Shown one piece after another: positions 16,704 to 25,551 of a stretch of 63,733 nucleotides of DNA. Source of the stretch: a virus. Every line of letters begins with the position of its first letter. The stretch's first letter is position 1. The translations under genes and the position numbers were made by a program. The notes beneath the pieces were generated by a model that saw only the letters and a program-made list of their open reading frames with translations, did no database searches and was not told the origin of the DNA. The stretch spans positions 1-63,733 of IMG/VR virus record IMGVR_UViG_3300018083_000029; one strand, 5' to 3'.

Positions 16704-18119
16704 ATGCCACGTAATAGCTCAGGTGTCTACACTTTACCGCAGGCGCCTTTTGCGCCGCAGACGGTGATTTCTAGCACCGCAATGAACAGCAATTTGAGCG
16801 ATATCGCGACCGCGCTCACTCAAAGCTTAGCTACAACTGGTGTCTCCAGCATGTCTGGCCAGTTCAGGGCTGCTACGGGGTCCGCTATCGCTCCAGGAAT
16901 AGCCTTTGCTTCAGACCTCAATACAGGGTTCTATTTAGCGGGTACTGACCAAATCGGCTTAGCGGTTGGTGGTGTTCTATCTGTTACATTTAATAGTGAT
17001 CTTAGTGTAACATTTGCAGGCGATGCTAACTTTGCTGGTGGCGCTACATTTGGAGCTACTACTAGTGTAACAGGTGATTTGAGAGTAACAGGTAATATTA
17101 TTGTATCGGGCACAGCAACTAACACCATAGGTGGCGCACAGTCTATTGTAGATATAGCCAATGGCGGCGCGATAGTCTCTACTGCCAGTGTTAATATAGA
17201 CAGATATATAGATATCCAGGAAGTAGGTTCTATACCTGGTTCTGCTCCAGCTGATACTCTTAGATTATATATCACCGAGAGGGTTATAAACTCTGGCGCG
17301 GCTATCCCTGTAGCTAAAGATGAAAACGGCACAGCTTATCCATTGGCACCGCTAGCTAATCAATGTAGATTAGCTAAATCTGGCACTAAGTTGGTGTTGA
17401 GCCCATATGCGGGTAATTTATTATCTATTAATGGCGTGCCGCAGTCGATAGATGACGCTGGTATTAGCTTAGCAGCATCCAACAGCGCTGGCGTATTTGT
17501 GTATATCTATGCGTTTATGACTGGCGCTCAGATGACACTAGAAATGAGCACTACAGCGCCATCTATTCAAGCTGGAACAGGCATCCCACAGAAACTAGGC
17601 GATAGCTCTAGATCGCTTGTTGGAGCAGCTTTCACCGATACAGGTGGTGCATGGGCAGACACAGATGGTAAGCTCTGGACGTTGAGCTATTATAATAGAG
17701 TACCAAAAGCATCCAGAACTACAATAACTGCTAGTTTAAATGCTGTAGTTTCAGCAGGTACATATGTAGAAGTTGACGCCAGTATGAGAAACCAATTTAT
17801 TAGTTGGTCTGATGAGCCGATATTCCTAGATTCAAAGGTACAATGGCAGTTTAATAACGTAACTGCCGCGGCTATGCAAACACAAAATAATGTTGATGGC
17901 GGTGGCGGTGATTCAGCAATAGGCCCATACATCCCGAATCAGGCTCTGACAACAATGAATATTAATCACTCAAAAGTAGCCCCCGGCTCGCTAACAGAAG
18001 CAGCAGTTCACTACGCATCGCCCTTTATAAAAAGCTTTGGCGCCACAGTCAGCCTTATATGCTCACTTGGCGCTAGTAGTGGCGAAGCTACAGCTATCTA
18101 TGTACAGATAAGAGGCTAG
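16704..18119 (+). CDS. Tail fibre protein
   Basis: This 471-residue protein begins with a pattern widely seen at the N terminus of phage tail fibres (GVYTLPQAPFAPQTVISST, then MNSNLSDIATALT), likely the virion-attachment part. Ser/Thr/Gly-rich beta repeats follow (SVTFNSDLSVTFAGDANFAGG, then TGDLRVTGNIIVSG), typical of fibre shafts, and then a C-terminal region with possible receptor-binding function. It is the last gene of the rightward late operon. Its TAG shares the CTAG palindrome with the stop of the convergent gene at 18116. Confidence 0.8.
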   Translation: MPRNSSGVYTLPQAPFAPQTVISSTAMNSNLSDIATALTQSLATTGVSSMSGQFRAATGSAIAPGIAFASDLNTGFYLAGTDQIGLAVGGVLSVTFNSDLSVTFAGDANFAGGATFGATTSVTGDLRVTGNIIVSGTATNTIGGAQSIVDIANGGAIVSTASVNIDRYIDIQEVGSIPGSAPADTLRLYITERVINSGAAIPVAKDENGTAYPLAPLANQCRLAKSGTKLVLSPYAGNLLSINGVPQSIDDAGISLAASNSAGVFVYIYAFMTGAQMTLEMSTTAPSIQAGTGIPQKLGDSSRSLVGAAFTDTGGAWADTDGKLWTLSYYNRVPKASRTTITASLNAVVSAGTYVEVDASMRNQFISWSDEPIFLDSKVQWQFNNVTAAAMQTQNNVDGGGGDSAIGPYIPNQALTTMNINHSKVAPGSLTEAAVHYASPFIKSFGATVSLICSLGASSGEATAIYVQIRG

Positions 18120-18445
18120 GGCAACGGTGCTTTACCATTAGCCTTTGCATCTGCATACTCTTTCTTCCTATCTATATATCTCTGCACCGCGGGAGTAACT
18201 AATGGCTTGGATTCTTCTTTGGGCGGCGCAGATATCAGGTTCTTTATACTTGCCCCTCCTAATAATTGAGCTAGCAGATTTTCTACAAAGATATCTTTAT
18301 TGAGCAATCGCTCCCTGAGAAGCTTATTTTCAGCCTCCAAAGTAGCTACTAACTTACTCTCCCTGGCGTGCATTTCCTTGATTGTCTCAATGAACTCCTC
18401 CATTGAGTCCAGGATCATATTAAAGCGCTTCTTACGCATCCACAT
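18116..18445 (-). CDS. Hypothetical coiled-coil protein
   Basis: This 109-residue protein has a basic N terminus (MWMRKKRF) and a clear coiled coil from about residue 12 to 60 (SMEEFIETIKEMHARESKL). The tail is Pro/Lys-rich. It is the last gene of the leftward primase-helicase transcript, 9 bp after the helicase stop. It is not recognised. A replication-accessory role is possible from context. Confidence 0.7.
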   Translation of the reverse strand: MWMRKKRFNMILDSMEEFIETIKEMHARESKLVATLEAENKLLRERLLNKDIFVENLLAQLLGGASIKNLISAPPKEESKPLVTPAVQRYIDRKKEYADAKANGKAPLP

Positions 18446-18454
18446 GGTACGCTC

Positions 18455-19864
18455 CTAGTAGCTAGTCTTACTTACCTGCCATTGCTCACTGATATCCCAA
18501 TCACCGGGGGGATGATTCTCATTCCATTTCTCCCTTACTTCTTTTAAAGACGGAAATTCCAACATTCTAGTCTTAGCATTTCTTGTCCTGTGCACTCCTA
18601 AGCTTTGTAAAATTAATATTTTTGATTTTTCACTTATTTTTTTAGCGTCCTCATCTAATTCATTTATATAATCTAATAGTGTTCGTGATGGTACTGCCCA
18701 TCTGTCCATTCCCACATATTCTCCAGGGAAAAAACCATTCTCTAGTAAATTTAAAATACAACGATCTGCTCGTGTCATGCTCATATATTGTTGCTGCAAT
18801 AATTCTTTTGTTTCTGGTACGTTGTCTCGCGGATGCCAACCTTTAAGGTCATATTTTAATAAATCATATAGCATAGCTTCTCTTCCACCGTTGTTCATTT
18901 CAATCCAAATTGGAGTAAAATATCTTTTACGGGAAGCATCTGTAGCACTGCCTTTGGCGTATCTATCATCAATTTTATTTATAAAGAATCTCCTACTATC
19001 TTGCGATGCAGGTATGACCCATTCATTGTTTGTACTCATTACTATATGAAGCCTGTTTTTGTCAAGCACCGGGTCCATAAACTTAGACTCTCTTGTGACA
19101 ACGGACTCCGTTATAAGATTCTTTAAGTTACCTTCCACTTCTTTGTCGCCAGGATAATAAGCTTCGTCGGCATATAAGAAAACTATCTTCTTTAAATGCC
19201 CACTGAATTTACCTGTTAGGTGATCCCTTTGCGCTATTTGTGTGCCGTGCGCGCCAAACAATTCTACAAACTGTGTAAGAATCAAACCTTTGCCTGCGCC
19301 TTGTTTTCCTTTAAAAATTAGTGCAACTTCTGCTCTCTCGTGTGGGTTTTGCACACACCAAACAAACCATTTCATAACATACTTAAATATAACAGGGTCT
19401 TTGTTGCACAGTATATTCCATATATGTTTCTTGGCTCTTTTCCAAGTCCCTTTCTTTGGCTCTACTTTGAATCCTTCCCACATATTTAAACACCCCATAT
19501 GTTCTTTTGGTTGCGATGGATCAAACACTATAGTTTTGTAAGTTCTTCTGCCAGAGTTTTTTAACCACCACACGCCTTGCTCTACAAATTTAACTCCATC
19601 TTTCCCAACAAGCTCAATAGAACGGTTGCAATATTGTTGTTTTATAGTATCAACCGATACAAATTCTATCATTTCTTTGTTGTATACCGCGTTATACACT
19701 CTGCACATCACCATAGATTTACCGCCAACGAAATCAATAAAAGCGTGCTTATCGTTCATTTCTTTTAGCTGTAAATCTTCTTGCATGTTGAACAAAGAGA
19801 AATCAACATCCCCTTGTTCAGCGTCATTTATTAAGTCTTCTATTGTTTTTTTCTTTTTAGCCAT
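18455..19864 (-). CDS. SF3-like (DUF5906-type) replicative helicase
   Basis: This 469-residue protein has Walker A GKQGAGKG at residues 186-193, a Walker B-like strand ending in ADEAYYPG with Asp233-Glu234, and a sensor-type segment with STN near the end of the ATPase core. This matches the D5/P4-like helicase domain often annotated DUF5906 in phages and plasmids, where it is usually fused to a primase. Here the primase is a separate gene just upstream that overlaps by 8 bp, so the two probably work as one primase-helicase at the fork. C-terminal residues beyond 330 may contain a DNA-binding winged-helix part. Confidence 0.85.
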   Translation of the reverse strand: MAKKKKTIEDLINDAEQGDVDFSLFNMQEDLQLKEMNDKHAFIDFVGGKSMVMCRVYNAVYNKEMIEFVSVDTIKQQYCNRSIELVGKDGVKFVEQGVWWLKNSGRRTYKTIVFDPSQPKEHMGCLNMWEGFKVEPKKGTWKRAKKHIWNILCNKDPVIFKYVMKWFVWCVQNPHERAEVALIFKGKQGAGKGLILTQFVELFGAHGTQIAQRDHLTGKFSGHLKKIVFLYADEAYYPGDKEVEGNLKNLITESVVTRESKFMDPVLDKNRLHIVMSTNNEWVIPASQDSRRFFINKIDDRYAKGSATDASRKRYFTPIWIEMNNGGREAMLYDLLKYDLKGWHPRDNVPETKELLQQQYMSMTRADRCILNLLENGFFPGEYVGMDRWAVPSRTLLDYINELDEDAKKISEKSKILILQSLGVHRTRNAKTRMLEFPSLKEVREKWNENHPPGDWDISEQWQVSKTSY

Positions 19865-20918
19865 TGTTTCTCTCTATCAACAGATCGTTCCAGTCTTGGC
19901 CCTCTGGAGGCATAGTTATCTTAATCTTACGCCCTTTTTTAGCGTAATTCTTCATAGCTTTCTTGGAGTTTTGTATCCCTGCTTTGTCACTATCTGAGCA
20001 AAGTATTATATTAGTAACGGTATCAGGTATGCTAAGATTACCATAATTAGTGGCATTAATAGTACAAACAACAGGGGATCGGCCCATCTGAAGTATGGAT
20101 AGAGCATTTTCTGGGCCTTCAGCCACATAGAGTTTATCATTTGGTTGCCCTCCAAACCATATACCAGAGCCTTTGATTGACCCCAGCGCCATCTTTGGTT
20201 GTTTTAGATTTGCTTTGGCTCCATCATCGGATAAGTAGATTCTGTGAATAGCTGATAAGTTACCGCCCCATTGGGCAGAAACGTAAAATAATAAGGCTGG
20301 TATAAAAGCGCCCACCTCGGAGTTAAAGATTTTCCGGTGGTATCGGATAACTTCATCTTCCCCACTAACATAAAGTCCACGTCCCTGTAAATACTTTTCC
20401 CCAAGGGTATCTTTAATGTACTCACATTTTCTCCATGTACGCTGGGCGTTCTGTAGTTTTTGGAGTGAGAGTATTTCTCTCTGTTGTTCTTTTTCTTTGA
20501 TGATCTTGGCGCTGATCCTAAGTATATTTTTATCTTTACCTATCTCACTAAGGTTACTTTCAAGCCTTCTGGCACTTTCTTGATAGTTATTAATCTTAAA
20601 CAATCTTCCGCATAGCCCAATAATGTCAAATCCTCTATTTGTATCGGCTGCTTGGTCGCCAATAAAAAGGAAGTCTTCTTTAGTGAATCCGTTACCAAAA
20701 GAAGCATACTGTTCGTCAGTAATTTTGTTACCGGCAAAGTCAGCCCCAATTCCTTTTGTAATATTGAAACGGCACGCTCCAAAATTGGTGTCAGCGCGTA
20801 GCGGGTTGATAAAGTCATATTCGTCCTCCCGTATTTTAGTATATTGAATACCCCAATACTGTAACAACGCTTCAAAATTGAGTAGCGCTGTTTCTCTCAA
20901 GACAGTGTACTTGTTCAA
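19857..20918 (-). CDS. DNA primase, TOPRIM type
   Basis: This 353-residue protein starts at TTG 20918. The TOPRIM domain is visible from about residue 262: VAEGPENALSI with catalytic Glu267 and the second motif DSD at 309-311. The N-terminal half resembles the catalytic-partner regions of phage primases, with a conserved FGACRFNI-like strand, but the four-Cys zinc site of bacterial DnaG is not seen. It would lay primers for the family A polymerase at 26154. It is followed, with an 8-bp overlap, by its helicase partner. The TTG start and weak ribosome binding site suggest modest expression. Confidence 0.85.
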   Translation of the reverse strand: MNKYTVLRETALLNFEALLQYWGIQYTKIREDEYDFINPLRADTNFGACRFNITKGIGADFAGNKITDEQYASFGNGFTKEDFLFIGDQAADTNRGFDIIGLCGRLFKINNYQESARRLESNLSEIGKDKNILRISAKIIKEKEQQREILSLQKLQNAQRTWRKCEYIKDTLGEKYLQGRGLYVSGEDEVIRYHRKIFNSEVGAFIPALLFYVSAQWGGNLSAIHRIYLSDDGAKANLKQPKMALGSIKGSGIWFGGQPNDKLYVAEGPENALSILQMGRSPVVCTINATNYGNLSIPDTVTNIILCSDSDKAGIQNSKKAMKNYAKKGRKIKITMPPEGQDWNDLLIERNNG

Positions 20919-21066
20919 GGGGGCGCCCTACTGGTAGTGTACTCTGTAGCTTTGAGCTACTATTGGTTGTGTGTACTACTAGCCTAGACTAGACCATGGC
21001 CAAAGTCAAACGCTTTCTTTACTTCTGTATGCTACTATATACGCTGTAACAGAGTAGGAGTTGCGT
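20919..21066. promoter_or_regulatory. Divergent promoter region between primase and replication block
   Basis: This 148-bp gap separates the leftward primase operon from the rightward replication block. On the minus strand, TTGACT (plus 21004-21009) with a TAGGCT-like -10 about 17 bp away could drive the primase. On the plus strand, TTGGTT with TAGACT is a weak candidate. A short inverted repeat GTAGCT-TTG-AGCTAC lies at 20946-20960 and could be an operator or a leader hairpin. The promoters are weak matches and are inferred from position. Confidence 0.35.
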
Positions 21067-21237
21067 ATGACACTGGAAGAGATCGACGACAAGATATCTA
21101 GTCTGACACAAGAGCTTGACGCACTAGATGTGGTGTACCCATATGAACATGACAGCTTTGTTGCGGAGATCGCGAAGCTCCAAGAGGCTATCAAGCTCCA
21201 CGCCTTGACAATATCCCTAATCACCCCTATAAAGTAA
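21067..21237 (+). CDS. Small hypothetical protein (56 aa)
   Basis: ATG at 21067 follows a good TAGGAG site. The 56-residue product is acidic and helical (MTLEEIDDKISSLTQELDAL), probably a short coiled coil with a hydrophobic C-terminal end. It is the first rightward gene of the replication block, and a strong terminator-like hairpin begins 43 bp after its stop. Function unknown. The longer minus-strand frame over it has no ribosome binding site and is not supported. Confidence 0.7.
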   Translation: MTLEEIDDKISSLTQELDALDVVYPYEHDSFVAEIAKLQEAIKLHALTISLITPIK

Positions 21238-21248
21238 TTTGATGGTTG

Positions 21249-21478
21249 TTGTGGACGCCCTCCCCCAACCTGAGTGACTGGCCTCCTAGGCAGCCCCTAG
21301 GGGGCCTCTTTTTTTGGCCTTGACGCCTACCCACGGCCAGCGTTACCTTGGGCGCTTAGGTGCCTTCTGGGGGCGCCTAAAGGCACCTAGGAACTCGGCA
21401 CCCTAGCCCCCCGCTAGGTCTGAGAGACGCCCCCACCACAACCAAGCGGCAAAGCCGCACAACAACGGGCGTCCACAA
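21249..21478 (+). ncRNA. Highly structured leader upstream of ribonucleotide reductase
   Basis: A perfect 12-bp inverted repeat (TTGTGGACGCCC at 21249-21260, GGGCGTCCACAA at 21467-21478) closes a GC-rich region that holds four further hairpins: 21280-21306 (11-bp stem with one G-U), 21357-21389 (10 bp, 13-nt loop), 21402-21418 (6 bp, CCCCC loop) and 21446-21458 (GCGGC-AAA-GCCGC). The first is followed by TCTTTTTTT. The closing stem ends on the first base of the reductase ATG, so folding could expose or hide its start. I see no match to a known riboswitch. It could be a cis-regulatory RNA, a processed non-coding RNA or an origin element. Confidence 0.6.
21280..21315 (+). terminator. Rho-independent terminator-like hairpin
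   Basis: GGCCTCCTAGG pairs with CCTAGGGGGCC (11 bp with one G-U, 5-nt loop) and is followed by TCTTTTTTT. It stands after the 56-residue gene and inside the structured leader. It could therefore act as an ordinary terminator or as an attenuator that limits read-through into the reductase gene. Confidence 0.75.
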
Positions 21479-23199
21479 TGAACGATTTTCCCAACATTAA
21501 TGCGTCTTACACCGACAATGAAATATTATATTATGATCGTTTACACAGTGAAAAGTACAGAGACACAAATCAAGACTTTTACGGTCACTGCTTACAGACT
21601 GCTAACAAACTAGCTTCTAACGCCACCCACAACTTTAAACTCTTTGATGCGCTCCGAACACGTAGGTTCTTGCCTGCGGGGCGCGTCCAAGCAGCATTGG
21701 GAGCAACAGAACGTGAAGTCTCTCCTTTTAATTGCTCTGTGTCACAGCGTATCGAAGATAGTATGGATAGTATTATGGCTGCCGCGAGCAATGCAGCTAA
21801 AATTTTACGACTGGGCACGGGGATTGGTTACAATTTCTCTAATTTACGACCACGAGGAGCGCTCATTAAAAAACTCGGCACAGAAAGCTCAGGTCCACTA
21901 TCCTTTATGGAGATATTCAACTGCGTCGCTGGCACTATTGCTAGTAGTGGCCATCGTCGCGGCGCGCAAATGGGGATAATGAATGTTGACCACCCCGACA
22001 TCGAAGCGTTCATTGATGCAAAGATGCAAGCTGGTACATTCCGTCAATTCAATCTCTCGGTCGGAATTACAGATTCTTTCATGGAAGCGGTGGCGCAGGA
22101 CCAGACGTGGAAATTGGTATTTGGAGGAAAAGTTTATAAAGAAATCTCCGCCAAATACCTTTGGCACAAAATAACAAGGAACGCATACGAGAGTGCTGAA
22201 CCCGGCATTATCTTTATTGACCGTCTCAATGAATTTAATAATCTTCATTATTGCGAGCACATAGATGCTACCAACCCGTGCAGCGAACAGCCTCTTCCTC
22301 CTTATGGTCTTTGTTTGCTTGGGAGCTTTAATCTGGTTAGTTATTTGGAATATAGCTCAACTGGTGCATTAGGCTTCAACAGGAAACAGTACATTGAAGA
22401 TATTAAAATCTTTACCGAAGCTTATGATAATATCTTTGATAATTCTATATATGCTATACCTGAGCACAAAGAAGAAGCTATTAACAAGCGTAGGATGGGG
22501 CTCGGGCTCACGGGAATAGCCAACTGTATAGAACTACTCTGTGGAGAAGCTAACTATGGAGAAGCCAAGTTCTGTGAATGGTTGGATCAAATATGCGCCC
22601 TGCTCACGCACACTGCTTACTATACTAGTGCGGACTTGGCGAGAACAAGAGGACCGTTTAATTTATACACCCAGGATTATCTGGACAGTAAATTTATAAA
22701 GACCCTCCCGGAGTATATACAAAACAAGATCAGAGCCCATGGGATTAGAAATTCGCATCTTATTAGCTATGCTCCTTGTGGTACTATTAGTCAATGTGCT
22801 GGCAATGTATCTTCTGGGGTTGAACCTATCTTTTATCATAAAGTGTCTCGGGCCGTGCATATGAAAGATGGTAAAATTAATGTAGACTTACACGATTATG
22901 CGTATAAAAACTATAACTTCAAGGGTAAAACCTTGGAAGATTGCACTGTAGACAACCATTTAGCTGTCAGCGCTATTATCCAGAAATACACAGATAGTGC
23001 AGTCTCAAAGACCGTCAATGTAGCGGCTAGCTGCTCATACGAGGATTACGAGCAGATATATAAGCGTGCATATAGCATGGGGCTCAAGGGTATCACGGTG
23101 TTTCGCCCCACAGCTTTGCGAGGTGCGGTTATAGTATCTGCTAAACCTGAGAAAACGTTTGCGGATGCCCACTGTGTTAATGGCGCTTGTGCGCTCTAG
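21478..23199 (+). CDS. nrdJ: Ribonucleotide reductase, class II (adenosylcobalamin-dependent)
   Basis: This 573-residue protein makes deoxyribonucleotides from ribonucleotides. The sequence shows the alpha-subunit barrel motifs: Cys86 in FNCSVSQ, GTGIGYNFSNLRPRG, NPCSEQPLPPYG with Cys268, and a C-terminal CVNGAC pair (Cys566, Cys571) for re-reduction by thioredoxin-type partners. No beta subunit gene or glycyl-radical site is present, and the length and motif spacing fit class II enzymes, which use B12 coenzyme and work with or without oxygen. The ATG coincides with the closing stem of a structured leader, and the nearby ribosome binding site is weak, so RNA folding may control translation. 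It supplies dNTPs for the polymerase at 26154. Confidence 0.9.
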   Translation: MNDFPNINASYTDNEILYYDRLHSEKYRDTNQDFYGHCLQTANKLASNATHNFKLFDALRTRRFLPAGRVQAALGATEREVSPFNCSVSQRIEDSMDSIMAAASNAAKILRLGTGIGYNFSNLRPRGALIKKLGTESSGPLSFMEIFNCVAGTIASSGHRRGAQMGIMNVDHPDIEAFIDAKMQAGTFRQFNLSVGITDSFMEAVAQDQTWKLVFGGKVYKEISAKYLWHKITRNAYESAEPGIIFIDRLNEFNNLHYCEHIDATNPCSEQPLPPYGLCLLGSFNLVSYLEYSSTGALGFNRKQYIEDIKIFTEAYDNIFDNSIYAIPEHKEEAINKRRMGLGLTGIANCIELLCGEANYGEAKFCEWLDQICALLTHTAYYTSADLARTRGPFNLYTQDYLDSKFIKTLPEYIQNKIRAHGIRNSHLISYAPCGTISQCAGNVSSGVEPIFYHKVSRAVHMKDGKINVDLHDYAYKNYNFKGKTLEDCTVDNHLAVSAIIQKYTDSAVSKTVNVAASCSYEDYEQIYKRAYSMGLKGITVFRPTALRGAVIVSAKPEKTFADAHCVNGACAL

Positions 23200-23286
23200 G
23201 GTTGCACATAAAACCCTGTTCACGGTTTTGTGATCCCGCCAAGTCCCAGCTTGTGATAGGCTGGGGAGGACAGAAAGAGGGCGCAC
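23200..23286 (+). promoter_or_regulatory. Intergenic hairpins after the reductase gene
   Basis: Two hairpins occupy this gap: AAAACC/GGTTTT (23210-23215 with 23224-23229) and CCCAGC/GCTGGG (23245-23250 with 23260-23265). Neither has a long T tract, though the first ends in TTTTG. They probably act as RNA stabilisers or weak terminators. The second lies about 10 bp before the AAAGAGGG ribosome binding site of the next gene. Confidence 0.4.
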
Positions 23287-23769
23287 ATGACCGAACCCAC
23301 ACTCCCCGATGCACTTAAGCTCTTGGCCAAGGCGTCCAAGAGCATTCTTGCCGAGGCTGAAAAGCTCGACAAATCCAACATACCGGAGTTGCTAGCATTC
23401 TATAAGCGAGTATACGATGGTGAAAATATTCTCGATGATCTACACAAGATTATCTCCGGCGTAAAGGACAAACTCAGTTATGAAACGATCCCCGATACAT
23501 TTGAATCAATGGGGGTTGACTCCATCAAAGGCAAAGGCGGAAACTTTATTGTTGGAACTCGCTTCAATGCGTCGATACCATTCCCAAAACGAGAAGCAGG
23601 ATATGCATGGCTTCGAGAGAACGGATTCTCAGCGCTTATCACTCCAACAGTTAATTCTAAGTCTTTGTCAAGTGCGATTAAGGAACATATTGAAACTACT
23701 GCGGTAGAACCACCAGAGGATTGTATCACTATCCATCGTCAACGCTACACAACAATAAGGAAGAACTAG
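23287..23769 (+). CDS. Hypothetical replication-block protein
   Basis: This 160-residue protein has a good AGAGGG site. The N-terminal 75 residues are helical (LKLLAKASKSILAEAEKL). The C-terminal half is mixed, with KGGNFIVGTRFNASIPFP and WLRENGFSALI segments that suggest a small globular domain. It is conserved-looking in style but not recognised. Its place between the reductase and the probable SSB gene suggests a nucleic-acid role. Confidence 0.7.
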   Translation: MTEPTLPDALKLLAKASKSILAEAEKLDKSNIPELLAFYKRVYDGENILDDLHKIISGVKDKLSYETIPDTFESMGVDSIKGKGGNFIVGTRFNASIPFPKREAGYAWLRENGFSALITPTVNSKSLSSAIKEHIETTAVEPPEDCITIHRQRYTTIRKN

Positions 23770-23770
23770 C

Positions 23771-24109
23771 GTGTCACAAACAGAGCGTTTCATAGCTTGG
23801 TTCAAACAAGCCGAACGACACGAAAAATATGTCTATTATTCAGGAAACTCCCTGACAGATTCTCTACTCTCAGTAGAGATAAAGAAAATAGCTTGGACCC
23901 ACGCTTGTCGTGGGTATGTGTATTTAGTACAAAAGAAACTAGGAAATGGTTATTATCACTTTTATGCCATCAAAGCAACCGTACCTATTCTAGATAAAAA
24001 TAGATGGCTAGTACCTTTAGAGGCGGCACGAGACGACAAAGCAAGCAGACGTTACACACCTAGAAAACCAGTATCCCCCGAGCACATAGAGGTAAGTACA
24101 CATGGCTAA
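23771..24109 (+). CDS. Hypothetical protein
   Basis: This 112-residue protein starts at GTG 23771, one base after the previous stop. It is basic and aromatic (YVYYSGNSLTD, GNGYYHFYAIKAT), without membrane segments. It overlaps the next gene by 8 bp. No family is recognised. Confidence 0.7.
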   Translation: MSQTERFIAWFKQAERHEKYVYYSGNSLTDSLLSVEIKKIAWTHACRGYVYLVQKKLGNGYYHFYAIKATVPILDKNRWLVPLEAARDDKASRRYTPRKPVSPEHIEVSTHG

Positions 24110-24956
24110 GCAGCGAGCTAACGTTCCCGCAAAAATCAATCCGGTAGAAACTGGCATTATCCCGTTTGATAATGTCCCGGATTATCTCAAAGACAAAGCA
24201 CAAACAGGCATGGAGGGGCTTGGAAAAGACGATTTCAAGGTTCCAAGGATTAAGCTGCTCCAGGCTCTAAATCCCGAGGTTCGGAGCTTCCAAGGCGAGG
24301 CTATTCCTGGCGAGTTTTGGCACACGGGCGCAAATAAATCCCTTGGTTCCACATTTAACTTTGTCCCGTTGATTGTGGGCAAGCGGGTAATCGTTTGGGA
24401 CGCTAATGGCGGCGACCAAGGTGGTGATATTCTCGCTTTCTCCAAGAATGCGATGGATTGGACAACCGGAGGAAATAAGACCTTTAAGGTTAAACTCAAG
24501 GGACGGAAAGATGAGGTCACTTGGCAGACAGGACGTAATGTCGCTACCAGTGGATTGTTGGAATGGGGTTCAAGCGATCCTGAAGACAACAATTCCCCTC
24601 CAGCGGCTCAACTTACATACGAATATCTTTGTTATTTACCCGACCATCCTATGTTATCTCCTTGCCTCTTGGGGTTATTTAGGACTGGACTCGCGAACGC
24701 TCGACAGTTTAATACTAGCCTGTTTATGCTTCGTCGGCCTACAACCTCTATTATCGTTAAGTGTTTCGCTGACGAAAAGTCTGAGGGAAAACTGTCTTGG
24801 TTTGTACCACAGTTTAAGACAGCTGGATTTGCCCCACAAGAGCTTTTCAATACGTGCGAAGAAATCCAAAAGAACTATGCTGAATATCAAGCAGAATACA
24901 ACCATAACGACGCGGCGCAGAAAGAGAGTTTACCCGACGACGATGGTAAGTATTAA
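24102..24956 (+). CDS. Putative single-stranded DNA-binding protein
   Basis: This 284-residue protein begins with a disordered tail, then a beta-rich core (FNFVPLIVGKRVIVWDANGG, TFKVKLKGRKDEVTWQ) and ends in an acidic tail, SLPDDDGKY. An acidic C-terminal tip on a beta-rich domain is the usual plan of phage ssDNA-binding proteins, and its position between reductase and polymerase genes fits. The primary sequence has no specific SSB motif I can name, so the call rests on layout and context. It overlaps the preceding gene by 8 bp. Confidence 0.5.
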   Translation: MAKQRANVPAKINPVETGIIPFDNVPDYLKDKAQTGMEGLGKDDFKVPRIKLLQALNPEVRSFQGEAIPGEFWHTGANKSLGSTFNFVPLIVGKRVIVWDANGGDQGGDILAFSKNAMDWTTGGNKTFKVKLKGRKDEVTWQTGRNVATSGLLEWGSSDPEDNNSPPAAQLTYEYLCYLPDHPMLSPCLLGLFRTGLANARQFNTSLFMLRRPTTSIIVKCFADEKSEGKLSWFVPQFKTAGFAPQELFNTCEEIQKNYAEYQAEYNHNDAAQKESLPDDDGKY

Positions 24957-25153
24957 GTGAGTATGGGGTCGCCGGGTAGTAGCACGATTATCTTGGTTGG
25001 CTGTGAGGTAACGTTGATCTTCTACAGTTTATCTAGGATGACCGATGAAAGCCGGGATAGAACAAGTGAATAGAGGACAACGGACCTATTTACTTGCCTA
25101 ATGGTGCAACTCCATTGGCCCCACCCAACTAAAAACAAGTAGGGGAGTGCGTT
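24957..25153 (+). other. Intergenic region with no firm gene
   Basis: This gap of about 200 bp follows the SSB-like gene. An in-frame stretch from GTG 24957 to TAG 25073 could code for 38 residues and includes a hydrophobic patch (STIILVGCEVTLIFYSL), but it lacks a ribosome binding site. A small hairpin, AATGG/CCATT, lies near 25101-25118. The strong GGGGAG site before 25154 belongs to the next gene. Confidence 0.4.
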
Positions 25154-25396
25154 ATGCTAAGAGTATGGTTCAGGCTCAAGAAAGACGAGAATGACGAAAT
25201 GGCTAAGCGTAGAAAGACCAGAGGTAAAAGTGTAAGGCACGGCAACGCGCCGTCGCCTTACAACAAGTACAATAAGAAGGAGTTTATCTATGGTGAGGAT
25301 TATAAAAAGAACCACCTGAGAAACGGTGTTCTTTTTAGGGGCGATAAGCCCTATAATCCTAGTGTACCTAAGTTAGTCAGACAGGCAGCAGAGTAA
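25154..25396 (+). CDS. Small basic hypothetical protein
   Basis: This 80-residue, very basic protein (KRRKTRGKSVRHGNAPSPYN) starts at ATG behind GGGGAG. The charge suggests nucleic-acid binding. An internal ATG at 25199 (MAKRRKTRG) is a possible alternative start. It lies just upstream of the tRNA-Leu gene. Not recognised. Confidence 0.65.
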   Translation: MLRVWFRLKKDENDEMAKRRKTRGKSVRHGNAPSPYNKYNKKEFIYGEDYKKNHLRNGVLFRGDKPYNPSVPKLVRQAAE

Positions 25397-25448
25397 ATGT
25401 ATCTCCCTGACTACTTCATTGGCGCTGTCTATAATAGATGGCGTCAAT

Positions 25449-25533
25449 GCGCTCGTGGCGAAACTGGTAGACGCAAGAGACTTAAAATCTCTCGGGAAAA
25501 CCCATGCCGGTTCGATTCCGGCCGAGCGCACCA
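25449..25533 (+). tRNA. tRNA-Leu (anticodon TAA)
   Basis: A full cloverleaf is visible. The 7-bp acceptor stem is GCGCTCG with CGAGCGC, the anticodon stem is AGAGA/TCTCT around the loop CTTAAAA (anticodon TAA, reading UUA), a class II variable arm follows, and the T arm is GCCGGTTCGATTCCGGC. Discriminator A and an encoded CCA end at 25533. It reads the Leu codon TTA, which is common in the phage genes here. Confidence 0.95.
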
Positions 25534-25551
25534 CAACGAAAGGAACACACA

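Noticed and set aside
21249-21478. Cobalamin riboswitch before the B12-dependent reductase
   Set aside because: Expected conserved B12-box style sequences were not found. The element is structured but has a different layout, so only a novel or unassigned RNA is claimed.
24957-25073. 38-residue frame after the SSB-like gene
   Set aside because: It has a hydrophobic patch but no ribosome binding site and no coupling signal beyond adjacency; kept only as a note in the gap entry.
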